Position numbers and translations under genes: made by a program. The notes beneath the pieces were generated by a model. That model was given only the letters and a program-made list of their open reading frames with translations. It was not told the origin of the DNA and did not search any database. A stretch of 64,000 nt of DNA from Pseudomonadota bacterium (GTDB lineage: Bacteria > Pseudomonadota > Gammaproteobacteria > Burkholderiales > Rhodocyclaceae). Shown piece after piece: positions 38,325-46,793 of this stretch (position 1 is its first letter; the number at the start of each line of letters is the position of its first letter). The stretch is taken from contig JAFEFC010000011.1 of NCBI GenBank assembly GCA_018240785.1, forward strand, positions 1,435 through 65,434, written 5' to 3'.

Positions 38325-39886
38325 TGGGCAGCCAGACGCAGCGCCACCCGGCGCTCACCTTGCTGATCCTGCTGCTGCCGCTGGCCAGCTTCTTCCTGAT
38401 GCTGGGGGCGACGCCGCTGTTCGACGTCGACGAGGGTGCGTTCTCCGAAGCCACGCGCGAGATGTTCGAGCGCGGCGACTTCCTGTCGACCTATCTCAAC
38501 GGCGAGCACCGCTTCGACAAGCCCATCCTGATCTACTGGCTGCAGGCGCTGCCCTTCATGGCTTTTGGTGCCACCGAATGGGTATTCCGCCTGCCTTCCG
38601 CGCTGGCGGCGACGATCTGGAGCTACGCGACCTGGCACTTCGCGCGTGATCGCTTCGGTCCCGACGCTGCCCTCGCGGCGCTGACCGTGGCGGCGACGGC
38701 CATCGGCCCGCTCGCCATAGGCCGCGCCGCGACGGCCGACGCGCTGCTCAACATGCTGCTCGCCCTCGCCCTGTTCGACGCCTGGCGGCACCTCGAGACC
38801 GACCGTCGCACGCCCCTGCTGCGCAGCTACGTGTGGATCGGCCTCGGCGTGCTGACCAAGGGCCCGATCGCCCTCATCGTGCCCGGCACCGTCACCTTCC
38901 TGTACTGTGCGAGCCGCATGGAATGGCGCCGCTGGCTGCGGTCGGTGTTCGACCCGCTGGGCTGGCTCATCCTCGCTGTGCTGGTCGTGCCGTGGTACGC
39001 AGCGGCCTTGAGCATCCACGGCCAGGCCTTCATCGATGGCTTCATCCTCAAGCACAACGTGAAGCGCTTCACCGGCTCGCTTGAAGGCCACTCCGGCAGC
39101 CTCTTCTACTATGTGGTGGCGGTTCCGCTGCTGCTGCTGCCCTGGACCACGCCGCTCTTCTCCGCGCTGCGCCATGTGCGCACCGATGCCTCGACTGCTG
39201 TGCGACGCTTCCTGTGGCTGTGGGCGGGCTTCGTGGTGGTGTTCTTCTCGCTATCGGGCACCAAGCTGCCGCACTACGTGCTGTACGGCTCCACGCCGCT
39301 GTTCCTGCTGGTGGCGGCGCATCGCGACAGCCTGCGCCAGCGCTGGCTGCACCTGGTGCCGCCCACCTTGCTGCTCGCCACCTTCGTCGCGCTTCCGCTC
39401 GTCGCCCAGCATCTGTCGCAGGGCACGGCCGGCAATGCGTATTACCGCGCCCAGCTCGCCGAGGCGCGGTCGATCACCGCTCCCATCTACTACGTCGTGA
39501 CGATCGGAGCCCTGCTGCTGTGGCTTGCTGTCGCCACCCGGTCCAAAGCCTCGATCTGGTCGCGGCTGTCGATCGGCGCAGTGATCTGCATGGGCGTCCT
39601 GACCTCGACGGTGTCGCCCTGGACGGGCACGCTGCTGCAGGGTCCGGTGAAGGAAGCCGCGCTCGCCGCGCGCGCGCTGGGTGGCACCGTTGTCGCCTGG
39701 CGGTTCGACGCCCCGAGCATCAGCGTCTATCGCGGCGCAGTCACGCCGCAACGCCCGCCTGAGCCGGGAGAACTCGCCATCACGCGCATCGATCGGCTTC
39801 CGCAGGCGGGTTACGAAACCCTCTTTCGCAAGGGCGGCGTCGTGCTGGTGAGGCGGCTCGCCGAATCCGCGCCACAAGCCTCCTGA
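38321..39886 (+). CDS. ArnT/PMT-like glycosyltransferase (GT39/GT83 type)
   Basis: A 521-residue membrane glycosyltransferase with about twelve hydrophobic segments and a C-terminal periplasmic tail. The first periplasmic loop has the catalytic FDVDEGAFSEATREM, followed by RFDKPILIYWLQ. VLTKGPIALIVPG and SLFYYVVAVPLLLLPWT are typical of ArnT-like enzymes. It probably transfers the sugar made by the upstream GT2 from undecaprenyl phosphate to an outer target such as lipid A. No aminoarabinose synthesis genes are present, so the sugar is unknown. Confidence 0.9.
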   Translation: MMGSQTQRHPALTLLILLLPLASFFLMLGATPLFDVDEGAFSEATREMFERGDFLSTYLNGEHRFDKPILIYWLQALPFMAFGATEWVFRLPSALAATIWSYATWHFARDRFGPDAALAALTVAATAIGPLAIGRAATADALLNMLLALALFDAWRHLETDRRTPLLRSYVWIGLGVLTKGPIALIVPGTVTFLYCASRMEWRRWLRSVFDPLGWLILAVLVVPWYAAALSIHGQAFIDGFILKHNVKRFTGSLEGHSGSLFYYVVAVPLLLLPWTTPLFSALRHVRTDASTAVRRFLWLWAGFVVVFFSLSGTKLPHYVLYGSTPLFLLVAAHRDSLRQRWLHLVPPTLLLATFVALPLVAQHLSQGTAGNAYYRAQLAEARSITAPIYYVVTIGALLLWLAVATRSKASIWSRLSIGAVICMGVLTSTVSPWTGTLLQGPVKEAALAARALGGTVVAWRFDAPSISVYRGAVTPQRPPEPGELAITRIDRLPQAGYETLFRKGGVVLVRRLAESAPQAS

Positions 39887-39901
39887 GGGATCGACCGCGG
39901 C

Positions 39902-39952
39902 CGTCCGGAACGGACGAGGCCCCGTCAGCGCGTCGCTGGCGGGGCCTCGTCC
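39902..39952. terminator. Strong hairpin pair after the ArnT-like gene
   Basis: A small hairpin (CGTCCG-GAA-CGGACG, 39902-39916) overlaps a larger one with perfect 13-bp arms GGACGAGGCCCCG (39912-39924) and CGGGGCCTCGTCC (39940-39952). It lies between convergent genes. No T-tract follows. The overlapping arms mean the two structures exclude each other. Confidence 0.5.
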
Positions 39953-39988
39953 AGTCACCGATGCGGCAGCGCAGCCGCATTGGCCGCT

Positions 39989-40234
39989 TCAGTTATAGCG
40001 GGCTGGAACGACGGGGCTCAGGTCGGCCAGGTACTTCCCACCGAGGGCGGTGAGTTCCTCCATTGCGAGCAAGGACAGGCGGCAATCTTCGAAGCAGGCC
40101 CAGTCCGCATTGAAGCTTCCCAGCTCGATTCCCAGCCGCCGCAATTCGGGCGCATCGTCCCACAGCGCGTAGATATCCCCACGGTATTCGCGGCCAAAGT
40201 GGAAGGCGTCTTCAGGTTTCAAGCGTTGTCCCAT
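39989..40234 (-). CDS. Small hypothetical protein (81 aa)
   Basis: An 81-residue soluble protein I do not recognise. It begins MGQRLKPEDAFHFGREYRGD and has an acidic, Leu-rich middle (LWDDAPELRRLGIELGSF) and two Cys (ACFEDC). No signal peptide or membrane segment is seen. It is oriented away from norC and starts 259 nt from it, with a REP-like palindrome directly before its start. The coding composition looks real, but the ribosome-binding site (GACGGAAC) is weak. Confidence 0.55.
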   Translation of the reverse strand: MGQRLKPEDAFHFGREYRGDIYALWDDAPELRRLGIELGSFNADWACFEDCRLSLLAMEELTALGGKYLADLSPVVPARYN

Positions 40235-40243
40235 GTTCCGTCG

Positions 40244-40256
40244 GGGGTCAGACCCC
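40244..40256. repeat. REP-like palindrome GGGGTC-A-GACCCC
   Basis: GGGGTCAGACCCC followed by TTGA is a short perfect palindrome of the kind found as dispersed REP elements in betaproteobacteria. Only this copy was noticed in the window, and no REP-associated transposase is present. Confidence 0.5.
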
Positions 40257-40304
40257 TTGAGAGTCAGTACCCGCGCAGTTTCTCATCAGAACCCATTTGC
40301 ATGA

Positions 40305-40320
40305 CGTGAAAAACATCACG
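40305..40320. promoter_or_regulatory. Inverted repeat CGTGA-N6-TCACG upstream of norC
   Basis: CGTGA (40305-40309) and TCACG (40316-40320) surround six bases. It lies 42 nt upstream of the DNR-like box and could be a second regulator site for norC. The half-sites are not those of DNR/FNR. Confidence 0.35.
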
Positions 40321-40361
40321 GTCAACATGGCGACCCGCGTATTTGCTGGCTCCAGTGAATC

Positions 40362-40375
40362 TTGATTCAAATCAT
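40362..40375 (+). promoter_or_regulatory. FNR/DNR-type box upstream of norC
   Basis: TTGATTCAAATCAT matches the TTGAT-N4-ATCAA consensus at nine of ten defined positions. It lies about 125 nt before the norC ATG. A DNR-like regulator is encoded at 48718. Confidence 0.75.
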
Positions 40376-40492
40376 GGTGCATGCAGAGGGGCGAAACCTA
40401 GTATCGCCCTGCGTCCAGGACCCGCTGCAGAGGACGCGCACCCCTTCCATCACCTTTGCGGACAAAACCAGACCAACGATGAGGATCTCTCC

Positions 40493-40918
40493 ATGAGCGG
40501 CATATTTACCAAATCCATGGCGCGGAACATCTTCTATGGCGGGACAGTATTCTTCTTCCTGCTACTGCTCGCGCTGACCTTCGACACCAACAAGACACTT
40601 CCGAAGCTGGACAACTCAGGCAATCTGACGCCCCAGGTCATCGCGGGCAAGAAGGTCTGGGAAACGCGCAACTGCATCGGCTGCCATACCCTGCTGGGTG
40701 AAGGCGCCTACTTTGCGCCCGAGCTCGGCAACGTCTACAAGCGCCGCGGCCCTGAGTTCATCAAGGCCTGGATCCAGTCGCAACCGACGGGTGCGCCTGG
40801 CCGCCGCCAGATGCCGCAGTTCAATCTCACCAATGAGGAGCTCGACAACCTGGTCGAATTCCTGAAGTACTCGTCGGAAATCAACACCGCCAACTGGCCG
40901 CCCAACATCGAGGGCTGA
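40493..40918 (+). CDS. norC: Nitric oxide reductase subunit C (cytochrome c)
   Basis: A 141-residue cytochrome c subunit of cNOR. One N-terminal membrane anchor (residues 12-30) holds it in the inner membrane, with the heme domain in the periplasm. The heme site is CIGCH (61-65) and the axial Met lies in RRQMPQF (Met107). It passes electrons to NorB for reduction of NO to N2O. The ATG follows AGGATCT. norB is 48 nt downstream. A DNR-like box lies upstream. Confidence 0.97.
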   Translation: MSGIFTKSMARNIFYGGTVFFFLLLLALTFDTNKTLPKLDNSGNLTPQVIAGKKVWETRNCIGCHTLLGEGAYFAPELGNVYKRRGPEFIKAWIQSQPTGAPGRRQMPQFNLTNEELDNLVEFLKYSSEINTANWPPNIEG

Positions 40919-42346
<1,428 letters not shown>

Positions 42347-42394
42347 TATCCAAGAGTTCTGCGTAGTACCCCGGGCGACCGGAGGAAGGGGTTG

Positions 42395-42423
42395 GGGCGG
42401 CCACTGGCCGCCCTTTTTTTTTT
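42395..42423 (+). terminator. Intrinsic terminator of norCB
   Basis: GGGCGGCC-ACT-GGCCGCCC (42395-42413) is followed by ten T. It separates norCB from the epd-like gene and the second part of the nor cluster. Confidence 0.95.
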
Positions 42424-42461
42424 AGCCGATGCCCGTCCAGCCGTTAGAATCAAGGCCTCCC

Positions 42462-43556
42462 ATGTCTTCGTCCGCCGCCATCGTGTCGCAGGTCTCCGAT
42501 TCTTCCGCCGTGTCCTCGTTTCGCCCCACCGCCCCAGTCCGCATCGCCATCAATGGTTATGGCCGTATTGGGCGCTGCTTCTTGCGGGCGCTGCACGAGG
42601 CCGGGCTGCAGCGCGACTTTCGCATCGTCGCGATCAACGAACCGGCGGATTTGGCGAGCATTGCCTACCTGACACGCTTCGATTCCACCCATGGCCGCTT
42701 CCCGGGCCGCGTCGAGGCTGGCGACGACCACCTGCTGATCGACGAGCAGGCCATCGCGGTGTCCCACGCACGCGAACCGGAAGCCGTGGACTGGAGCAGC
42801 CACGACATCGATCTGGTCGTCGAGTGCTCGGGACAATACAGCGAACGTGCCAGCCTGATGCGCTTCATCGACGCGGGCTGCCCGCGCCTGCTGCTGTCGC
42901 ATCCGGCGAACAGTGCAGCCGACGTCGACGCAACCATCGTCCATGGCATCAACCAACTGTCGCTCACCGGGCGGGAGCGTCTCGTATCGAACGCATCGTG
43001 CACCACCAATGCCGTGGTGCCCGTTCTTGCGCTGCTCCACACCGAGCTCGGTATCGAACACGCGATGCTCACTACCCTGCATTCGGTGATGAACGACCAG
43101 CCGCTGATCGACGGCTACCACCATACGGATCTGCGCCGCACGCGTTCGGCGATGCAATCCATCATCCCCGTCTCCACCGGCCTCGCCCGCGGCGTCGAAC
43201 GTCTGCTTCCGGCGCTGGCCGGCCGCGTGCAGGCAAAAGCCATCCGTGTGCCCACGCACAACGTGTCGGCCATCGACATGGTCCTGTCGCTCAGCAGCGA
43301 CGTCGGCGCGGCCCGCGTCAACGAGTTGCTGCGGGAGGCCGCTTCGGGGCCGTATGCCGGCCTGATCGCCTGGTCGGACGAACCCCATGCCTCCATCGAC
43401 TTCAACCACGACGCCCATTCGGCCATCGTCGATGGCGGCCAGACGCGCATGATCGGCCCGCGCCTGGTGAACCTCGTCATCTGGTTCGACAACGAGTGGG
43501 GATTCGCCAACCGCATGCTCGACGTCGCCCGCTTCTGGCTGCAGGCCACGCGCTGA
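42462..43556 (+). CDS. epd: GAPDH-family dehydrogenase, Epd-like
   Basis: A 364-residue glyceraldehyde-3-phosphate dehydrogenase-family enzyme. It has an NAD-binding start (RIAINGYGRIGRCFLRAL), catalytic Cys in SNASCTTN and the His in TTLHSVMNDQ. The NEPADL and DLRRTRSAMQSIIP forms resemble erythrose-4-phosphate dehydrogenase (Epd) more than classical GapA. Epd feeds pyridoxal phosphate synthesis, and the substrate here is unproven. A 20-residue Ser/Ala-rich N-terminal tail is extra. It sits between norB and norE, just behind the norCB terminator, with TAGAAT close to its ATG. Confidence 0.8.
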   Translation: MSSSAAIVSQVSDSSAVSSFRPTAPVRIAINGYGRIGRCFLRALHEAGLQRDFRIVAINEPADLASIAYLTRFDSTHGRFPGRVEAGDDHLLIDEQAIAVSHAREPEAVDWSSHDIDLVVECSGQYSERASLMRFIDAGCPRLLLSHPANSAADVDATIVHGINQLSLTGRERLVSNASCTTNAVVPVLALLHTELGIEHAMLTTLHSVMNDQPLIDGYHHTDLRRTRSAMQSIIPVSTGLARGVERLLPALAGRVQAKAIRVPTHNVSAIDMVLSLSSDVGAARVNELLREAASGPYAGLIAWSDEPHASIDFNHDAHSAIVDGGQTRMIGPRLVNLVIWFDNEWGFANRMLDVARFWLQATR

Positions 43557-43595
43557 ATTCACCCGGGCGCGAGCCGAAGGCCACGCCGGCCTCAG

Positions 43596-43609
43596 TTAAC
43601 CGCGATCAA
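43596..43609 (+). promoter_or_regulatory. FNR/DNR-type box upstream of norE
   Basis: TTAAC-CGCG-ATCAA has one perfect half-site and one degenerate one (TTAAC for TTGAT). The same half-site combination occurs upstream of nirS. It lies 36 nt before the norE ATG. Confidence 0.55.
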
Positions 43610-43644
43610 GTGAAAATGGTTCGCAAGCACATACACTGCGGCCC

Positions 43645-44241
43645 ATGGAAAACACACGCAATACCGCCACCCTTGCCGCCGCACCCGGGCCGCGGCTTGC
43701 CGGCGACCTGGCCATCTGGTTCTTCATCCTCGCCGAGTTGCTGGCTTTCGGCGTCTTCTTCGCCGCTTACGCCTTCACCCGCGCAAAAAACCTGGAGCTG
43801 TTCAACGTCGAGCAGCAGGCGCTGAACCGCGGCGCAGGCGTGATCAACACCATGCTGCTGCTCACCGCGAGTTATTTCGTGGTGCGCGCGGTGCAGGCGG
43901 CCGAGCGCGCCGCCTCCGCGCAAAGCGCACGCTGGCTGCTGGCCGCGATCTGCTGCGGCCTCGGCTTCATCGGGGTGAAACTGACGGAATATTCGGCCGC
44001 CTTCGCGCATGGGGTCAGCCTGTCGAGCAGCCCGTTCCACATGTTCTACCTGTCGCTCACCTTCTTCCACTTCATGCACGTCATCCTCGGCCTGGTCATC
44101 CTGCTCGCGCTATGGAACGGCGCGCGCAAGGGTCGCTACCACGCGGGTGACATGAATGGCATGGAGACCGGGGCAGCCTACTGGCACATGGTGGATCTTG
44201 TCTGGCTGATCCTGTTCCCGCTGGTCTACGTCATCAATTGA
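43645..44241 (+). CDS. norE: NorE, cytochrome c oxidase subunit III-like protein
   Basis: A 198-residue membrane protein of the COX3 superfamily with five predicted segments. It has GDLAIWFFILAELLAFGVFF, FHMFYLSLTFFHFMHVILG and AYWHMVDLVWLILFPLVY. NorE accompanies norCB in denitrifiers, where it supports NO reductase activity without being part of the purified enzyme. It begins the second nor transcript, with a DNR-like box 36 nt upstream. Confidence 0.9.
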   Translation: MENTRNTATLAAAPGPRLAGDLAIWFFILAELLAFGVFFAAYAFTRAKNLELFNVEQQALNRGAGVINTMLLLTASYFVVRAVQAAERAASAQSARWLLAAICCGLGFIGVKLTEYSAAFAHGVSLSSSPFHMFYLSLTFFHFMHVILGLVILLALWNGARKGRYHAGDMNGMETGAAYWHMVDLVWLILFPLVYVIN

Positions 44242-44254
44242 GAGGGCCGCATCG

Positions 44255-44536
44255 ATGAGCGTCGAAGTCCATGGCACGCCGCGGCGGGCCACCATCCTGT
44301 GGCTGCTGCTGATCACCGCCACCCTGCTGACCTGGGGCCTGGGAGCTACCGACGTTGCCGGCCGGCTCACCATACTGATTCTGGCGGTGCTGTCCTTCTG
44401 GAAAGGCAGCGTCATCATCCTCGACTTCATGGCGCTGCGCCATGCACCGGCACTGTGGCGGGCGCTGACGCTCGGCTGGATGATCCTGGTGTGGGCAGTG
44501 ATCGCGATCGCGTACTGGAAAGGAATTTCACGATGA
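44255..44536 (+). CDS. norF: NorF-like small membrane protein (COX4-like)
   Basis: A 93-residue membrane protein with three hydrophobic segments and the pattern ATILWLLLITATLLTWGLG and LDFMALRHAPALWRAL, as in NorF and prokaryotic COX4-like proteins. It lies 13 nt after norE, and its stop overlaps the norQ start by ATGA. Its role is thought to be in maturation or function of NO reductase, as for NorE. Confidence 0.82.
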   Translation: MSVEVHGTPRRATILWLLLITATLLTWGLGATDVAGRLTILILAVLSFWKGSVIILDFMALRHAPALWRALTLGWMILVWAVIAIAYWKGISR

Positions 44537-45333
44537 AGCTCGACACCCCCAACCTCGGGACCCCCTTCTACCAGCCCGCCGGCGACGAGGTGGAAGTCTT
44601 CGAGCATGCGTGGCGCAACCGCCTGCCCTTGCTCATCAAGGGACCGACCGGCTGCGGCAAGACCCGCTTCGTCGCGCACATGGCGGCGCGGCTCGGCCTG
44701 CCGCTCTATACCGTGGCCTGCCACGACGACCTGACCGCCGCCGACCTCGTCGGCCGCCACCTCATCGGAGAGGGGCGCACCGTGTGGTGCGACGGCCCGC
44801 TCACCCGTGCAGTGCGCGAAGGCGGCATCTGCTACCTGGACGAAGTGGTCGAAGCGCGCAAGGACACCACCGTTGTGCTGCACCCGCTCGCGGACGACCG
44901 CCGCATCCTGCCGATCGACCGCACCGGCGAGCTGCTCGAAGCGCCGCCGAGCTTCATGCTAGTGGTGTCCTATAACCCGGGCTACCAGAACCTGCTCAAG
45001 GGCATGAAGCCATCGACCCGGCAGCGCTTCGTGAGCCTGCGCTTCGACTTCCCGGCCGCTGCCCGCGAGGAGAGCATCCTGTGCGGCGAGACGGGCTGCC
45101 CGCCCGATGTCGCGCGGCGCCTGGTCGGCATTGCCGGTGCCCTGCGCGCGCTGAAGGACCGCGACCTCGAGGAAGCCGCCAGCACCCGCCTGCTGATCTA
45201 CGCCGCGCTGCTGATCAAGGACGGCATGGACCCGGTGGCGGCCTGCCGCGTCGCCATCGTCGAAAGCCTGACCGACGACCCCGAAGTCGCCGAAGGCTTG
45301 ATGGAAGTCGTGACGGCCACCTTCGGCCGATGA
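44533..45333 (+). CDS. norQ: NorQ, MoxR-type AAA ATPase for NO reductase activation
   Basis: A 266-residue AAA+ ATPase of the NorQ/NirQ/CbbQ group. Walker A is GPTGCGKT (37-44), Walker B ICYLDEVVEAR, and sensor region SYNPGYQNLLKGMKPSTRQRF is typical of CbbQ/NorQ. It works with the VWA protein NorD to insert or activate the FeB iron of NorB. norD lies 1.5 kb downstream, after two unrelated-looking small membrane or Fe-S genes. Confidence 0.95.
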   Translation: MKLDTPNLGTPFYQPAGDEVEVFEHAWRNRLPLLIKGPTGCGKTRFVAHMAARLGLPLYTVACHDDLTAADLVGRHLIGEGRTVWCDGPLTRAVREGGICYLDEVVEARKDTTVVLHPLADDRRILPIDRTGELLEAPPSFMLVVSYNPGYQNLLKGMKPSTRQRFVSLRFDFPAAAREESILCGETGCPPDVARRLVGIAGALRALKDRDLEEAASTRLLIYAALLIKDGMDPVAACRVAIVESLTDDPEVAEGLMEVVTATFGR

Positions 45334-45369
45334 CCGTCTCCACGGCGCAATCCAGCCAGCCACGCCGCA

Positions 45370-45777
45370 ATGAGCAAACCGCAAGCAGACCCGCACAAGA
45401 CCGCTGTCGCCGGCCCGCCACTGGCGGTGGCGGCTGAAGCCCTGTTCCTGATCAACCTGATGCTGTTGCCGGGCCTGGCCTTTCTCGCGTTGCTCGTGCT
45501 GTGGGCGATGCACCGCGACCACCCCGATCCGCTGGTGCGCAACCATCTGCGCCAGACAGGATGGACCTGCATCTGGGGCGGCAGCCTGCTCGTCAGCCTC
45601 AGCGTCGCCATCTTCGTGCTCGGTGGCTTCGACAATCCATGGTCGTGGGTGATCGGCGTGATGTACTTCACCTTCGTGCACTCCACCCTGATCCTGCTCG
45701 GCATGCTCGGCCTGTCGCGCGCGATGAACGGGCGCACGTGGCGCTACCCGGTGTTCGGGCCACGGGAGGATCGGTGA
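45370..45777 (+). CDS. Hypothetical membrane protein in nor cluster (135 aa)
   Basis: A 135-residue protein with three hydrophobic segments (about residues 18-47, 66-86 and 92-115) and a His/Pro-rich loop, MHRDHPDPLVRNHLRQTGW. I do not recognise a named family. It lies between norQ and a polyferredoxin gene, whose GTG start is two bases after its stop. Co-transcription with nor genes suggests a part in NO reductase assembly or electron supply. Confidence 0.7.
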   Translation: MSKPQADPHKTAVAGPPLAVAAEALFLINLMLLPGLAFLALLVLWAMHRDHPDPLVRNHLRQTGWTCIWGGSLLVSLSVAIFVLGGFDNPWSWVIGVMYFTFVHSTLILLGMLGLSRAMNGRTWRYPVFGPREDR

Positions 45778-45778
45778 G

Positions 45779-46789
45779 GTGAGCGGCGTACTGAACCGCC
45801 CCGCCGAGCGACGCGTGATTCCCATCGCACGTGCCGACGCCCCGGCGCCCAAGTCGCTGCAGTCGCGCCGCCTGCTGTTCCAGATCGGTTTCTTCGTGCT
45901 GTTCGTGGTAGCACCGGTGTTCGACATCTTCCGCTACGACCTGGAGGCCAACCATGCCTGGTTGCTCGGCATGGAGTGGCGGCTGGGACTGGACGACTTC
46001 CTCGCCGGACGCATCGGTGCGCTGCAGGCGGGCGTCAACGTCATGCTGCGACTGTTCCTGCCGCTGCTGGCGGGTGCTGCGGTCTTCCTGTGGGTCGCGT
46101 GGAAGTGGGGCCGGCTCTACTGCGGCTGGCTGTGCCCGCACTTTTCGGTGGTGGAGACCATCAACCGGCTGATGGTGCGTGCCTTCGGCAAGCCCAGCGT
46201 GTGGGAGAGATCCGCCCTGCCGCCGTGGCAGCCGGATGGCAGCCCGCGACGCTCCGACGCGCGCTGGTGGCTCGTGGTGGTGCCGGCCGCCGTGGGCTTC
46301 GCCTTCCTGTGGGCGGTCGTGTTCCTGACCTACCTGCTGCCGCCCTTCGAAGTCTATGCCAACCTCGTCAACGGTGCGCTGAGCCGCAACCAGGCGATCT
46401 TCCTCACTGCGGCAACCACCGTGCTGTCGCTCGAATTCCTCTTCGCGCGGCATCTCTTCTGCCGTTACGTCTGTGCCGTCGGACTGTTCCAGAGCCTTGC
46501 CTGGATGGGCAACAAGTCGGCCATGGTCGTCGGCTTCCGCCGCAGCCGTGCGCCCGATTGCGCGACCTGCCTGCCCGACAGGCAGTCGGCATGCGATGCC
46601 GTCTGTCCGATGCGCCTCACACCCCGCAACATCAAGCGCCACATGTTCACCTGCACCCAGTGCGCACAATGCATCGACGCCTGCGGCGAGACCCAGCGCG
46701 ACAATCCGGACGGTCCGCTGCTGAGCTGGGTTGCAGGCGAGGCGGCGCGCCAGAACGAGGCCGGCTTCCGCGCCGGACGGGAGTGCTGA
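45779..46789 (+). CDS. Membrane polyferredoxin (NapH/NosR/CcoG-like)
   Basis: A 336-residue protein with about five membrane segments and a cytoplasmic ferredoxin tail. Membrane-edge Cys motifs CGWLCPH and CRYVCAVG resemble those of NapH, NosR and CcoG. The tail has CATCLPDRQSACDAVCP (irregular spacing) and CTQCAQCIDAC (regular 4Fe-4S). The start is a GTG with GGGAGG upstream, two bases after the previous stop. Placement before norD suggests redox or maturation work for NO reductase, but no specific partner is shown. Confidence 0.82.
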   Translation: MSGVLNRPAERRVIPIARADAPAPKSLQSRRLLFQIGFFVLFVVAPVFDIFRYDLEANHAWLLGMEWRLGLDDFLAGRIGALQAGVNVMLRLFLPLLAGAAVFLWVAWKWGRLYCGWLCPHFSVVETINRLMVRAFGKPSVWERSALPPWQPDGSPRRSDARWWLVVVPAAVGFAFLWAVVFLTYLLPPFEVYANLVNGALSRNQAIFLTAATTVLSLEFLFARHLFCRYVCAVGLFQSLAWMGNKSAMVVGFRRSRAPDCATCLPDRQSACDAVCPMRLTPRNIKRHMFTCTQCAQCIDACGETQRDNPDGPLLSWVAGEAARQNEAGFRAGREC

Positions 46790-46793
46790 AGCC

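Noticed and set aside
45779..46789. Calling the polyferredoxin nosR, napH or ccoG outright
   Set aside because: It shares the Cys motifs, but the length, irregular Cys spacing and nor context do not match any one of them.
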